Origin: Prochlorococcus sp. AG-347-K20
GTDB lineage: Bacteria > Cyanobacteriota > Cyanobacteriia > PCC-6307 > Cyanobiaceae
Reading direction: 5' to 3'
DNA: 64,000 nucleotides
NCBI GenBank assembly: GCA_003281315.1
Contig: QCCH01000007.1
Coordinates: 18,503-82,502, forward strand
Part shown: piece by piece, positions 20,864 through 32,054 of the stretch
Layout: each line of letters begins with the position of its first letter
Position numbering within the stretch: position 1 is the stretch's first letter
The notes under the pieces: generated by a model
Database searches by the model: none
Told to the model about the DNA's origin: nothing
Seen by the model: the letters and a program-made list of their open reading frames with translations, nothing else
Position numbers and translations under genes: made by a program

Positions 20864-21439
20864 ATGAAAAATTTATATTTAGCGAGTAAGAATAAAGGTA
20901 AAATTGAAGAATATAAGAAATTGCTTGCTGGAGTTAGTTGTAAATTATTACTCCAGCCAGAATCATTAGAAGTTGAAGAGAATGGACTGACATTTAGAGA
21001 TAATGCAATTAAAAAAGCGAGTGAAGTTTCGAGAAAAACAAATAATTTCTCCATAGCAGATGATTCAGGAATTTGTATTGAAGCACTAGATGGTAAGCCT
21101 GGCATTTACTCATCTAGATACGCAGAAAATGATCAGAAGAGAATTGAACGAGTTTTAAAAGAACTTGATGGAGTTCAAAATAGAAGTGCTTTCTTTATTG
21201 CTAATATTTGTGTTTGTTCCCCAAATGGTGAAGTGATTATTGAATCTGAGGCAAAATGTCATGGCAGAATTATTTTCAACTCGAGAGGAAAAGGTGGTTT
21301 TGGGTATGACCCAATTTTTGAGGAGAGTTCTACCAGATTAACTTTTGCAGAAATGAATAATGACATTAAAGACAATTGTAGTCATAGAGGCAAAGCATTA
21401 AAAAAAATTATTCCACATTTAATTGAAATTTTTTCTTAA
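20864..21439 (+). CDS. rdgB: XTP/dITP diphosphatase (RdgB/HAM1)
   Basis: MKNLYLASKNKGKIEEYKKLL, IADDSGICIEALDGKPGIYSSRYA, GKGGFGYDPIF; ATG at 20864 just after preceding stop. Confidence 0.94.
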   Translation: MKNLYLASKNKGKIEEYKKLLAGVSCKLLLQPESLEVEENGLTFRDNAIKKASEVSRKTNNFSIADDSGICIEALDGKPGIYSSRYAENDQKRIERVLKELDGVQNRSAFFIANICVCSPNGEVIIESEAKCHGRIIFNSRGKGGFGYDPIFEESSTRLTFAEMNNDIKDNCSHRGKALKKIIPHLIEIFS

Positions 21440-21441
21440 AT

Positions 21442-22926
21442 TCAATTAACCCAAGATCCATGAAGGCCATGAGGAATTGAAATAGGTAATTCATAAACAG
21501 CTAATTCTTTTAGGTCTTTTGCGTCTAAAATCACTAAATCGCTTCCTCTTCTTTCCCCGTTCCATAGAAGTATAAATAAAAATCCCTCATCTTCTTTAGA
21601 AGAGTTTTCTGATGGAACCATAATTGGTTCACTTACAAATCCACTTGGACCTGCTGACCAATAAATCTCTTCTTTAGAAGTTAAATTTATTTTTTTTATT
21701 GCTTGAAGTGGAGCATTCCCAAGCTTTTGAGATGTGGTTGCCATCCAACTAAAAGTTGCTGTTAATCCTAAATTTTTAGGATTAACGACAGCAAATTCAC
21801 AACATTGTTCACTTAAAGTTTCAAGTTCAATAGTTTTTTTCTTTAGATCGATAATTGATCTTTTCAGTTTTCCTTCTGGATATTTATTAAAATCAATATC
21901 TCTAAAATTCTCGTCTGGACCAACTGATGGGAAATCATCATAAAAAATACTATCTAATACTATTTTGGAATCTTTTTCAAATGCATTTACATGATGAAAA
22001 ACGAATCCTTCTGGAGCATCTATTGTTAACGGTGGCTGACCTCTAAATAATCCACTTTCTCTGGGGATGATAAAAAACTTTGCCTTTTTATTTGGATTTG
22101 ACTTTAGACATTGTGCTGCTCCTCTTTGACCCATTACAAATGGAAGAGGATTGAAATCAATAGCATTTTGTAAGAATATTGCCCAATTAGTTGTAATTGC
22201 GAAATCATGAAGGAAAGCGAAGCCATTAAAGGTATCCTTTCTGTCAAAAATGAGCTCTCCAGAATTTGAACCAGCATTACTAAATTCCATTAATCTAATG
22301 GTACTATTTGGCCCGGTTTGTACTCCAAAAGTGACTAAAAGTTCTGAAGATGCATTTGAGTTTAAGTCAGTTTTGGGATGGGCACTGAATGCTTCGTTAG
22401 GCTTGAGTACCCCTTTTAATGTTGTTAAACCAATAGTGTCAAGACTATCAGGATCCATTGCATGTGGACCTGCTGCTTCCCATAATGCGAGAATTTTATC
22501 TCCTAATTTAACGACATGAGTATTAGCGATATTCTTGAATTTTAGATCTAATGCATTATTTAAAATTCCTCCATTTTTTTGTGTTCCAAAAACACCTCTA
22601 TAAATAAATTTATTAATTTTTTCTTCTTCCAAATACCCTTTAGTTTTAACAAATCTATTTGTTAAGAATGGCTGACCATTTTCGAATTTAATGGATGTTA
22701 TCATTCCATCACCATCAAATGGATGATGAACCCATTGTCCGCCTCTCTCTAATATTCCTGGTCCATTTCTTAATAATGTTCCATTTAGATTTTTAATATT
22801 ATTACCTTTGCTAATTTTTAAAGGCTCTTGAGTAAGCTCCTTTTCTACATTTTGATAAGCACTTGACCAATCTTCTTTATTAAAAATTTTAAATTTATCA
22901 ATTTTTTTATCTTGTAAATTAGTCAC
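21442..22926 (-). CDS. Carotenoid cleavage oxygenase (RPE65/CCD family)
   Basis: LNGTLLRNGPGILERGGQWVHHPFDGDGMI, FAFLHDFAIT, FVFHHVNAFE, PISIPHGLHGSWV. Confidence 0.93.
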   Translation of the reverse strand: MTNLQDKKIDKFKIFNKEDWSSAYQNVEKELTQEPLKISKGNNIKNLNGTLLRNGPGILERGGQWVHHPFDGDGMITSIKFENGQPFLTNRFVKTKGYLEEEKINKFIYRGVFGTQKNGGILNNALDLKFKNIANTHVVKLGDKILALWEAAGPHAMDPDSLDTIGLTTLKGVLKPNEAFSAHPKTDLNSNASSELLVTFGVQTGPNSTIRLMEFSNAGSNSGELIFDRKDTFNGFAFLHDFAITTNWAIFLQNAIDFNPLPFVMGQRGAAQCLKSNPNKKAKFFIIPRESGLFRGQPPLTIDAPEGFVFHHVNAFEKDSKIVLDSIFYDDFPSVGPDENFRDIDFNKYPEGKLKRSIIDLKKKTIELETLSEQCCEFAVVNPKNLGLTATFSWMATTSQKLGNAPLQAIKKINLTSKEEIYWSAGPSGFVSEPIMVPSENSSKEDEGFLFILLWNGERRGSDLVILDAKDLKELAVYELPISIPHGLHGSWVN

Positions 22927-22998
22927 AACAAAGTAATCACTTCATCTATCTTCGCCAAAAATCAACTGAATTGTGGCTGTTTTGAAAAAATTCCTATT

Positions 22999-23604
22999 TT
23001 ATTGTTTTTCTAACATTCCTTTACTGCTTGGAATTGAATCAGATCTTCTTGGATCTATTTCGGTAGCCATTCTCATTGCTCTTGAAAAAGCTTTAAAGCA
23101 CGCCTCAACTATGTGATGTGAATTACTGCCTCGTATTTGATTAATATGCAGAGTAATACCGCTGTTGTTTACAAAGGCAATAAAAAACTCCCTTACTAGT
23201 TCAGTATCATAATTTCCTATTCTAGGGGCTTTTAATTGAAGATCATAAGATAGATGCGGTCTTCCAGAGCAGTCTAAAGTGACTTGAACTAATGCTTCAT
23301 CTAATGGGGCAAAGAAATGTCCAAATCTGCTTATTCCTTTTCTTTCTCCCAAGGCTTTTGAAAATGCTTTGCCTAATGCGATTCCTACATCTTCATTTGT
23401 ATGGTGATCATCAATATGGGTATCTCCAATTGCTTTTATTTTTAAATCGAACAAACCATGACTGGATATTTGATGAAGCATATGATCTAAGAATGGTATC
23501 CCGGTATCAATCTCTGAAATTCCATTTCCATCTAAGTTTATAAATACAGAAATATCTGTTTCATTCGTTTTTCTTTTTATTTCAGATTGCCTTAGAGATG
23601 ACAT
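22999..23604 (-). CDS. hisB: Imidazoleglycerol-phosphate dehydratase
   Basis: [55 protein letters not shown]. Confidence 0.97.
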   Translation of the reverse strand: MSSLRQSEIKRKTNETDISVFINLDGNGISEIDTGIPFLDHMLHQISSHGLFDLKIKAIGDTHIDDHHTNEDVGIALGKAFSKALGERKGISRFGHFFAPLDEALVQVTLDCSGRPHLSYDLQLKAPRIGNYDTELVREFFIAFVNNSGITLHINQIRGSNSHHIVEACFKAFSRAMRMATEIDPRRSDSIPSSKGMLEKQ

Positions 23605-23624
23605 TTTTATGCAAAAAACTTAGT

Positions 23625-24407
23625 TTACATTCCATTAATGCAGTAACCCGCATCAACATAAATTGTTTGGCCTGAAATGCCGCTAGAGAGATCACTTAAT
23701 AAAAAAGCAGCTGTATTGCCTACTTCTGTTTGAGTGACTGTTCTGCGTAAAGGAGCCTTTTCTTCAACATTGTGAATCATATCTAAAATGCCACCTATAG
23801 CAGAACTAGCAAGTGTTCTTATAGGCCCAGCACTTATTGCGTTAACTCTGACTTGTTTTTCGGGACCAAGTTCTGCAGAAAGATATCTTACTGAAGCTTC
23901 TAAAGCTGCTTTAGCAACTCCCATCACGTTATAGTTAGGAATCGCCCTCTCTGATCCTAAATAAGTTAATGAGACAACTCCAGCACCATCACTAAAAAGT
24001 GGTTTTGCTGCTTTACACAAAGGTGCTAACGAATACGCACTTATATTAAGAGCCCTATCAAAACCCTCTGAAGTGGTAGCACTATAATCTCCAATCAATT
24101 CATCACGTCCTGCAAATGCTAGGCAGTGAACTAATCCGTCAATTTGCCCCCAATTGTCTTTTATATTTTTAAATATTTCTTCAATTTGAGCTGGATTTTG
24201 AACATCAAGAGGCAAAAATAATGATGGGTTTAAAGGTTCAGTTAGTTCTCTAACTTTAGATTCGAATCTTCCCTTATCATCAGGCAAATATGTGATTCCA
24301 AGTTCTGCACCAGCTTTTGAAAGTTGTTGAGCGATACCCCATGCTATAGAACGATTGTTGGCAATTCCCGTAACAAGAATTTTTTTGCCAGTTAGATTTA
24401 GAAGCAT
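23625..24407 (-). CDS. fabI: Enoyl-[acyl-carrier-protein] reductase
   Basis: NLTGKKILVTGIANNRSIAWGIAQQLSKAGAELGITY, SAGPIRTLASSAIGG, LSSGISGQTIYVDAGYCI. Confidence 0.97.
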   Translation of the reverse strand: MLLNLTGKKILVTGIANNRSIAWGIAQQLSKAGAELGITYLPDDKGRFESKVRELTEPLNPSLFLPLDVQNPAQIEEIFKNIKDNWGQIDGLVHCLAFAGRDELIGDYSATTSEGFDRALNISAYSLAPLCKAAKPLFSDGAGVVSLTYLGSERAIPNYNVMGVAKAALEASVRYLSAELGPEKQVRVNAISAGPIRTLASSAIGGILDMIHNVEEKAPLRRTVTQTEVGNTAAFLLSDLSSGISGQTIYVDAGYCINGM

Positions 24408-24512
24408 TTTGTTTATTATTTCTATTATTCTCCTATATAAAAGTACCTATCTTTACGGATTACTGCAAAATATACAATAATTTTCAAATATCAAAGAATT
24501 TTTAACTGGATC

Positions 24513-25106
24513 ATGGTAAGAACAAATTCTATGGTTTTGGAATTAGGTTTTCAATTACCGAATTTCGAAATGTTAAATGCTAATTCCTCAAAACATGAAT
24601 ATTTTAATTCTCATAATCTAGATAATCGGCATTTACTTTTAATGTTTATTTGTGCCCATTGCCCATTTGTTAAATATATTGAGAATCAAATTTTCACCTT
24701 AAGTAAAGAAATTGAAAATACAGTTCAAACAGTTGCAATTTCTAGTAATGATATTGTCACTTATCCTTCAGATTCTCCTAAAAATTTGAGATTGCAGGCA
24801 CAAATACAGGGATGGAGTTTTCCTTATCTATACGATGAAAATCAAAATTTTGCTAAGGGATTAAAAGCGGCTTGCACTCCAGATTTTTATCTTTTTTCAA
24901 ATGAAGGAGATGGTAATTTTTTATTGTATTATCATGGCCAATTAGACGATAGTAGACCAGGTAATAATATCCCTCTATCTGGAAAAGATTTGCGCTCTGC
25001 TATAAAAGATTTGAATCAAGATAATTCTTATCCTTCAAATCAGATTCCTTCTTTAGGTTGCAATATAAAATGGACTCCTGGTAAAGAACCAAGTTGGTTT
25101 AAATGA
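24513..25106 (+). CDS. Thioredoxin-fold (AhpC/TSA/redoxin-like) protein
   Basis: LLLMFICAHCPFVKYIENQI...AISSNDIVTYPSDSP...GLKAACTPDFYLF. Confidence 0.88.
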   Translation: MVRTNSMVLELGFQLPNFEMLNANSSKHEYFNSHNLDNRHLLLMFICAHCPFVKYIENQIFTLSKEIENTVQTVAISSNDIVTYPSDSPKNLRLQAQIQGWSFPYLYDENQNFAKGLKAACTPDFYLFSNEGDGNFLLYYHGQLDDSRPGNNIPLSGKDLRSAIKDLNQDNSYPSNQIPSLGCNIKWTPGKEPSWFK

Positions 25107-25159
25107 ATTAAAAATTTTTTTTACCCATAGAATTATGGTTTAGGGTTAATATATTTACT

Positions 25160-26365
25160 ATGCAAATACCTCCATTTACTTTAAATAGGCAGTACCACGA
25201 AATTGGCTCAGAAATTGAGAGTGAGGTTTTTAAAGTTTTAAAAGGGGGCCAGTATATTGGAGGACAAGAAATTGCCAAGTTTGAGGAGAGTTTTTCAAAT
25301 CTGATTGGTGTTGAAAATACTATTGGATGTAATAGTGGAACTGATGCTTTAGTATTAGCTTTGCGCGCATTAGATATTGGTGTGGGTGATGAAGTTATTA
25401 CCTCATCTTTTAGCTTTTTTGCAACTGCAGAGGCTATTAGTGCAGTTGGTGCTAATCCTGTTTTGGTAGATATAGATCCAGAAACTTATCTCATTAATAC
25501 TGAACTAATAGAACAAGAAATAAATTCTAATACCAAGGCAATTATGCCAGTTCATCTATTTGGTAATGCAATTAATATGACCTTAATAAAATCTTTGGCC
25601 AAGAAATATGACTTAAAAGTAATCGAAGATTGTGCTCAGGCAACATGCACAATGTGGGAAAATTCCAAAGTTGGCAGTATCGGTGATATAGGCTGTTTTA
25701 GCTTTTTCCCTACTAAAAATTTAGGAGCTGCTGGAGACGGTGGAGCAGTAACAACTTCAGATCAGAAGATTGCAAAAAAAATTAGAGAACTGGCTGTTCA
25801 TGGCAGCCCAATAAGATATCATCATACCCAAATTGGATATAACAGCAGACTTGATACCATTCAAGCTGCCATATTAAACATTAAAATTAAATATATTTCT
25901 AAGTGGATTAATAATCGCCAAAAAATTGCTAACAATTACCTTGATTTATTAGAAAAAAATCCATATATTAGTTTTCCAAAAATTAGCTCTGATTCAATTT
26001 CCCATTCTTGGAATCAATTTGTCATCAAATTAAGAAACGATAAATATTTTTTAAATGAAGATTTTTCAAATTTATTTGATACTGATTGCAAAAAATACTG
26101 TTCCTTAAGGAATTTGGTAAAACAACAACTTTTTGAAAAAGGTATTAATTCAATTATTTATTATCCAATTCCAATACACGCACAAATAGCTTACAAAAAT
26201 ACAAATTTTTCTAGAACAAAACTCATTAATACAGAGAGAATTTGTACAGAAGTTCTTAGTCTTCCAATGTTTCCTGAAATTTCTTATGAAGAGCAAGTTT
26301 ATGTAGCAGAAAATTTAAATAAAGTTTTAAAGAATTGTATAGAGGAAATTCAAATTTCAGCATAA
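25160..26365 (+). CDS. DegT/DnrJ/EryC1 family PLP aminotransferase
   Basis: GCNSGTDALVLALRALDIGVGDEVITSSFSFFATAEAI, VIEDCAQATCT, SFFPTKNLGAAGDGGAV. Confidence 0.95.
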   Translation: MQIPPFTLNRQYHEIGSEIESEVFKVLKGGQYIGGQEIAKFEESFSNLIGVENTIGCNSGTDALVLALRALDIGVGDEVITSSFSFFATAEAISAVGANPVLVDIDPETYLINTELIEQEINSNTKAIMPVHLFGNAINMTLIKSLAKKYDLKVIEDCAQATCTMWENSKVGSIGDIGCFSFFPTKNLGAAGDGGAVTTSDQKIAKKIRELAVHGSPIRYHHTQIGYNSRLDTIQAAILNIKIKYISKWINNRQKIANNYLDLLEKNPYISFPKISSDSISHSWNQFVIKLRNDKYFLNEDFSNLFDTDCKKYCSLRNLVKQQLFEKGINSIIYYPIPIHAQIAYKNTNFSRTKLINTERICTEVLSLPMFPEISYEEQVYVAENLNKVLKNCIEEIQISA

Positions 26366-27783
26366 AGTGATTTAAATAATCTTTGTTGTAAGTTGTGATT
26401 GACAATAGGGCTTGAATAATTATTTTTTTCTAAATTAGATATCTCCCCATTTAATAATTCTGAATTAGACACTTTAGATAATTCAGGAATCCAATATTTT
26501 ATATATTCGCAAATTGGATCAAATTTTTTTGCTTGGGTATATGGATTAAAAATTCTAAGTGGTTTTGGATCCATACCGCTACTGGCGCTCCACTGCCATC
26601 CCCCATTATTTGCAGCTAAGTCTCCATCAACCAAAGTCTCCATAAATTTTTTCTCGCCCATTTGCCAATTGCATATAAGATCTTTTACCAGAAATGAAGC
26701 GACTATCATCCTACATCTGTTATGCATCCAGCCAGTACTATTTAGTTGACGCATTGCAGCATCAACTATAGGTACTCCGGTCTCTCCGTTGCTCCAATGC
26801 TGAAACCATTCATTATTGTTTTGCCATGGAAAGTGATCCCATTTTTTTCTATATGGACCTTTCTCTAGCTCTGGGAAATGGAATAAGCAATGTTGATAAA
26901 ATTCACGCCAAATAAGTTCTTTTTGCCAAGTTTCAATTGATAGATAATTTCCTTGATTTTCCAAATCTGAATTTAAATTTAATGTTGCGTTCCAAACTTT
27001 TCTAATGCTGATGGTGCCGAATCTGAGAGATGCACTTAGAAAAGATGTCCCATTATGGGAAGGAAAATCTCGTGAAGAATTATAAGAATATATTTTTTTT
27101 TCGTTAATGAAGTTTTCTAATAATGTTTCTGCAGCATTCTCTCCTGGTCTACATGGACAAATATTCGAACCAGGAAATTTGATATTTCTGATAAATTTCT
27201 CTAGAACCGAATCAGATGAATTTATTGTCTTATCTTGGAGTTTATTATCTATATCTTTAAACTGGAAACTAACTTTATCTTGTTCATATGAACCTAATAA
27301 ATTTATTTTTGATTTAAGGTTTTTATAAAAAGGTCCATAAACTGAATAAGGATTATTATTCCCTGAAAATATTTTTAAAGGTTCTACTAATAAGTGATCC
27401 CAAGTTTCAATAACTTGAATATTTTGTTCTTTTAAATTTTTTTTTATTTGTAAATCGCGATTAATCTCATAAGGTTCAATTGATCTATTCCAAACAACAA
27501 ATTTAGCATCTATTTTCTTTGCTAATTTAGGAATTATTAATACGGGATCTCCTTCTCCCACAACTAATCTACTACCCATTTTTTTCCAATTATTTCCTAA
27601 TTCTTGTAGTGAATTACCTAGAAACCAAGCTCTTGAACTTGCATTGAAATCGTGTGAGTAATTTTTATCAAATATATAAGTTGAAGTAATAGCATTTGAT
27701 AATGAAAATGCTTTGATTAAAGCTTGATTATCAAATATTCTTAAATCCTTTCTTTGCCAAAAAAGTATTCTAGGTTTATTCAT
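26350..27783 (-). CDS. phrB: Deoxyribodipyrimidine photolyase
   Basis: RILFWQRKDLRIFDNQAL, TGVPIVDAAMRQLNSTGWMHNRCRMIVASFLVKDL, DGDLAANNGGWQWSASSGMDPKPLRIFNP. Confidence 0.96.
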   Translation of the reverse strand: MNKPRILFWQRKDLRIFDNQALIKAFSLSNAITSTYIFDKNYSHDFNASSRAWFLGNSLQELGNNWKKMGSRLVVGEGDPVLIIPKLAKKIDAKFVVWNRSIEPYEINRDLQIKKNLKEQNIQVIETWDHLLVEPLKIFSGNNNPYSVYGPFYKNLKSKINLLGSYEQDKVSFQFKDIDNKLQDKTINSSDSVLEKFIRNIKFPGSNICPCRPGENAAETLLENFINEKKIYSYNSSRDFPSHNGTSFLSASLRFGTISIRKVWNATLNLNSDLENQGNYLSIETWQKELIWREFYQHCLFHFPELEKGPYRKKWDHFPWQNNNEWFQHWSNGETGVPIVDAAMRQLNSTGWMHNRCRMIVASFLVKDLICNWQMGEKKFMETLVDGDLAANNGGWQWSASSGMDPKPLRIFNPYTQAKKFDPICEYIKYWIPELSKVSNSELLNGEISNLEKNNYSSPIVNHNLQQRLFKSLYAEI

Positions 27784-28343
27784 GATTTATCTAAAAATTG
27801 TTTAGCTCTAAACCAAGCTGTCACCGTTTTTGCGTCAAGAATTTCATCCCCACTAGAAATAAGATTATCTATTTCATCTGGATCTAAAATTAATACTTCT
27901 ATATCTTCATCTAAATCTCCTTTAACCTCGGAATTGAGTTTGTTTAAATCTCGGGCTAAAAATAAATAAATTTCTTCATCTGCATAACCAGGAGCAGGGA
28001 CAAGAGTTCCTAGTTCATCCCATTTGTTTGCACTGAATCCAGTCTCTTCTTGTATTTCTCTTTGAATTGAATTAATAGGTGTTTCACCTATTTCTAATGT
28101 ACCTGCTGGAAATTCTAATAAATATCTTGAAACAGCAAATCTATATTGCCGAAGAATGATAACTTTACTGTCTTTTGTAATAGGTACCGCTAATGCTGCC
28201 CCAGGATGCTTAATGTATCCATATTCACCTTCATATCCATTTGGAAGCTCAATTCTATTTATTTCGAAACTAAATTTTTTTGACTTTAACTCAGATATTT
28301 TTTCTTTAAAAATTGATCTTCTTATAAGGTTTTTATTGCCCAT
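27780..28343 (-). CDS. NUDIX hydrolase (ADP-ribose pyrophosphatase-like)
   Basis: EFPAGTLEIGETPINSIQREIQEETGF Nudix box. Confidence 0.93.
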   Translation of the reverse strand: MGNKNLIRRSIFKEKISELKSKKFSFEINRIELPNGYEGEYGYIKHPGAALAVPITKDSKVIILRQYRFAVSRYLLEFPAGTLEIGETPINSIQREIQEETGFSANKWDELGTLVPAPGYADEEIYLFLARDLNKLNSEVKGDLDEDIEVLILDPDEIDNLISSGDEILDAKTVTAWFRAKQFLDKS

Positions 28344-28394
28344 AATTTTTAAATAAAAATAGCCTAACAGTTATTTTTTGGTTTTGTAAATCAT

Positions 28395-28970
28395 TTATAT
28401 TGACCATTTTGGGGAATCAAACTTTGTGATTTTTTGGCTTCTACTTAAGATTTCAGATAGTGGGGTAATAACAAAGTTACGATTCATGAATCTAGGGTGA
28501 GGTAATGCTAATTCCTCGTCAACCGTATGAAAATCTTCCCACCAAAGAATATCTAAATCGAGACATCTTGATAGCCATTTCTTGCCCTTTGGCGTCTCTT
28601 CACGTCCGAAAAATCTCTCTAACTTTTTTAGCTCTTTTAGAAGTGATTTAGCTTTTTTATTTGATGGTTGTGGAAAAGAATTACTTTTTATAAGTAATAG
28701 AGTATTTAAATAATTTGGCTGCTCATTTTCAACACCATGGGGTAATGTCTCATAAATTGAAGACCAAAAAAAGTTTGCATGAAATTTGCTTTTCTCTTCT
28801 TTTTTTTCATTGGAACTATCTCCCCACTCATTTATTATTTCCTCTATTTTTGGTTTGCACATTAATAGTGACTCAAGAGGGCTTCCGAATTTACTATCAA
28901 TATTTGCTCCGAGGGATATACATAGTCCATTTTTGATATTAAGATTTGATAATTCCACTACAAAAAACAA
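28395..28970 (-). CDS. folK: 2-amino-4-hydroxy-6-hydroxymethyldihydropteridine pyrophosphokinase
   Basis: [19 protein letters not shown]...[14 protein letters not shown]...[21 protein letters not shown]. Confidence 0.94.
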   Translation of the reverse strand: MFFVVELSNLNIKNGLCISLGANIDSKFGSPLESLLMCKPKIEEIINEWGDSSNEKKEEKSKFHANFFWSSIYETLPHGVENEQPNYLNTLLLIKSNSFPQPSNKKAKSLLKELKKLERFFGREETPKGKKWLSRCLDLDILWWEDFHTVDEELALPHPRFMNRNFVITPLSEILSRSQKITKFDSPKWSI

Positions 28971-29006
28971 AGTTATTGGATAAATTCTATATCAGGCATT
29001 TTTAAA

Positions 29007-31196
29007 GTGATTTTGAACTCCGAATTAAAAGAAAAAGGAGAAATAAAAGATTTAATGAATTCGAAGGATTCTTTTAGAGCTTTCCCTTTGGCGGCAATTA
29101 CAGGTCATAGCTTATTGAAATTATCTTTGCTTTTGGCAGCAGTTGATCCTAGTTTAGGAGGAGTGATTATCGCTGGCGGAAGAGGTACTGGAAAGTCAGT
29201 ATTAGCAAGGGGTTTGCATACTTTACTCCCTCCTATAGAGATATTAGATAATGAATCAATCCTGGAAAAGCTAACTATAGGTAATAGTAATACTTCATTA
29301 AGACCTATTGGTAGGAACCTAGATCCAGATAAACCAGCGGAATGGGATATTAGTACTAATAAATTGTTAGAGGAGTTAATTGGAAGTGATTATTTTAATC
29401 AAACTGAAGAAATTCCAAAAAAAGTAAGAGAGGCTCCATTTATTCAAGTTCCCATTGGCATAACTGAAGACAGACTTGTTGGATCAATTGATGTCGCTGC
29501 CTCATTAAGTACAGGGGAACAAGTTTTTCAGCCTGGAATTTTGGCAGAAGCTCATAGAGGTGTTCTTTATGTAGACGATATAAATTTATTGGATGATGGC
29601 ATTGTAAATTTAATTCTTGAAGCCACAGGAAGAGAGAAAAATAATATTGAAAGAGATGGTTTAAGCCTTTCTCATCCTTGTAAGTCACTTTTAATAGCAA
29701 CTTATAATCCTGAAGAAGGTGCTCTAAGAGATCATGTTTTAGATCGTTTTGCCATCGTGCTTTCCGCAGATCAATCTATTGATAATGCTCAAAGAGTTGA
29801 GATTACAAAATCTGTTTTATCGCACGCAGAAAATAATATTAAATTTTCAGAAAAATGGTCTGAAGAATCTGATAATTTATCCACTCAATTAATTTTGGCA
29901 AGGCAATGGTTAAAAGATGTCAAAATAACAAAAGAGCAAATAACTTATTTAGTGAATGAAGCTCTTAGGGGAGGAGTAGAAGGGCATAGGTCAGAATTAT
30001 TTGCAGTAAAAGTAGCAAAAGCTAATGCAGCTCTTCGAGGCGATGAGAATGTAAATTCTGAAGACCTAAAAGTCGCAGTTAGGTTAGTTATTCTTCCACG
30101 AGCAATGCAAATTCCTCCAGAAGATGATGATATTCAGCCCCCACCTCCAGAGGATCAGAGTCCCCCACCTCCACCTCAATCAAACAATGAAGAGTCTGAA
30201 CCTGAGGCTAATGAAAATGATAATGACCAAGACCAAGACCAAGAACAAGAAGAAGATAATTCTGATGGAGAAGAAGAATCTACTCCCGAAATACCTGAAG
30301 AATTCATATTAGATCCTGAGGCATGTATGGTTGATCCTGATTTATTGCTTTTTTCATCGGCTAAAGCAAAAGCCGGAAATAGTGGAAGTAGATCAGTGAT
30401 ATTCAGTGATAGTAGAGGGAGGTATGTGAAACCTATAATTCCAAGAGGTAAAGTAAAAAGAATTGCGGTAGATGCGACTTTGCGAGCTGCCGCTCCTTAT
30501 CAAAAATCGCGCAGATTAAGGAATCCTAATAAATCAATAATCATAGAAGAAAATGATTTTAGGGCTAAGCTTCTTCAAAAAAAGGCAGGTGCTTTAGTCA
30601 TTTTTCTTGTTGATGCTAGTGGTTCTATGGCTCTTAATAGAATGCAAAGTGCTAAAGGTGCAGTTATCAGACTTTTGACCGAGGCATATGAGAACAGAGA
30701 TGAAGTTGCTCTAATTCCCTTTAGAGGTAATCAGGCAGAAGTTCTTTTGCCTCCAACAAGATCAATAACTGCAGCGAAAAGAAGGCTAGAAACAATGCCT
30801 TGCGGAGGTGGATCGCCTTTAGCTCATGGACTAACGCAATCAGCAAAAGTAGCAAAAAATGCTCTTTCTACTGGAGATATAGGACAAGTTATTGTTGTTG
30901 GTATTACCGATGGAAGAGGAAATGTTCCATTAGGATTATCTCTAGGACAAAATGAGGTTGAGGTAAAAGATAACGAAAATGAAAATCTTAATTTAAAACA
31001 GGAGGTTTTAGATATTGCTGCAAAATATCCCATGCTCGGGATAAAACTTTTAGTAATTGATACAGAGAGAAAATTTATAGCAAGTGGATTTGGTAAAGAA
31101 TTAGCAGAGGCAGCTCAAGGAAAATACGTCCAATTGCCAAAAGCTACAGATAAAGCAATTGCAGCTATGGCTTTAAATGCTATCAATGAATTCTAA
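29007..31196 (+). CDS. chlD: Magnesium chelatase subunit D
   Basis: AAA+ N-domain, Pro-rich/acidic linker [14 protein letters not shown]...[20 protein letters not shown], vWA domain [23 protein letters not shown]. Confidence 0.97.
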   Translation: MILNSELKEKGEIKDLMNSKDSFRAFPLAAITGHSLLKLSLLLAAVDPSLGGVIIAGGRGTGKSVLARGLHTLLPPIEILDNESILEKLTIGNSNTSLRPIGRNLDPDKPAEWDISTNKLLEELIGSDYFNQTEEIPKKVREAPFIQVPIGITEDRLVGSIDVAASLSTGEQVFQPGILAEAHRGVLYVDDINLLDDGIVNLILEATGREKNNIERDGLSLSHPCKSLLIATYNPEEGALRDHVLDRFAIVLSADQSIDNAQRVEITKSVLSHAENNIKFSEKWSEESDNLSTQLILARQWLKDVKITKEQITYLVNEALRGGVEGHRSELFAVKVAKANAALRGDENVNSEDLKVAVRLVILPRAMQIPPEDDDIQPPPPEDQSPPPPPQSNNEESEPEANENDNDQDQDQEQEEDNSDGEEESTPEIPEEFILDPEACMVDPDLLLFSSAKAKAGNSGSRSVIFSDSRGRYVKPIIPRGKVKRIAVDATLRAAAPYQKSRRLRNPNKSIIIEENDFRAKLLQKKAGALVIFLVDASGSMALNRMQSAKGAVIRLLTEAYENRDEVALIPFRGNQAEVLLPPTRSITAAKRRLETMPCGGGSPLAHGLTQSAKVAKNALSTGDIGQVIVVGITDGRGNVPLGLSLGQNEVEVKDNENENLNLKQEVLDIAAKYPMLGIKLLVIDTERKFIASGFGKELAEAAQGKYVQLPKATDKAIAAMALNAINEF

Positions 31197-31203
31197 ATAT
31201 TTC

Positions 31204-32049
31204 TTATGGATAAATTTCGTTAAGGAATTTTGAAAGTCCAATTGTTAAATCTCTTATAGATTTAGTTAATTCTTTATCTTGTGTTAATTTTTCAAAATCA
31301 TCGCTCATGTCGTCTATTTTGGTTGAGATTGAACTAGCAGCATTAATTGTCAATTTAATGTCATTAAGGGTTTCTTTGTCATCGATAGTAGACAAAATGT
31401 TATTCAAATGATTAGCAGCAATTGTAATTTCTTTTATAAGAGGTTCAACTCTTTCTATTTCTTTTTTGGATAAATAAATTAATTCATCAAGATTTTCTTG
31501 TGTTTTATCAAATTGATCAATTGAGTTGAGGATGTTCTCAATTAAATTTTCTTGATTTGTTTCTTTTAAAAGTTGACTTATTTTATTAGTTATATTTGAG
31601 AGACTCGATAGCTGCTTACCTGTGATAGTGTCTCCCTGACAAATAATTAATTTGGTATCGCATTTTTCGGATATAGGTTTTGCAATGTTTTTAGGAATTG
31701 ACTTTTCACTAGTTTCTAAAGCAACTTGCACATCTCCTCCAAGGAAAGAATTTGTTACTACTCTTGCAAATGCAGGCCTTGGAAGGATAATTTCAGGATT
31801 ATTTAAAATTATTTTTGCTTTAATTGATTCATTCGTAAACAAGATATCTTCTATCGATCCTACTAAAATTCCTCTGTAAGTAACTGGAGATTTTTTTGAT
31901 AAACCGCTTGCGTTATTGAATTCAGCAAAGAGGTGCCAATTTTTTGAGGACAATCTTACTCCCCTTAGCCAAAAAGAAAAAAATGTGAATATTAAAATTC
32001 CCCCTAATAAGGAAAACCCAACTATTGAATCTCTTAAGCTTCTACGCAT
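31204..32049 (-). CDS. MlaD/Ycf22-like MCE-domain protein
   Basis: LFAEFNNASGLSKKSPVTYRGILVGSIEDI MCE domain after N-terminal TM. Confidence 0.9.
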   Translation of the reverse strand: MRRSLRDSIVGFSLLGGILIFTFFSFWLRGVRLSSKNWHLFAEFNNASGLSKKSPVTYRGILVGSIEDILFTNESIKAKIILNNPEIILPRPAFARVVTNSFLGGDVQVALETSEKSIPKNIAKPISEKCDTKLIICQGDTITGKQLSSLSNITNKISQLLKETNQENLIENILNSIDQFDKTQENLDELIYLSKKEIERVEPLIKEITIAANHLNNILSTIDDKETLNDIKLTINAASSISTKIDDMSDDFEKLTQDKELTKSIRDLTIGLSKFLNEIYP

Positions 32050-32054
32050 AATTT

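Noticed and set aside
23292-23543. Plus-strand 83-aa ORF within hisB
   Set aside because: Antisense to a strongly conserved gene; composition looks like a frame shadow.
29440-30312. ORFs 29440-29700 (-) and 30124-30312 (+) within chlD
   Set aside because: Alternative-frame readings of chlD; the second comes from the low-complexity linker.
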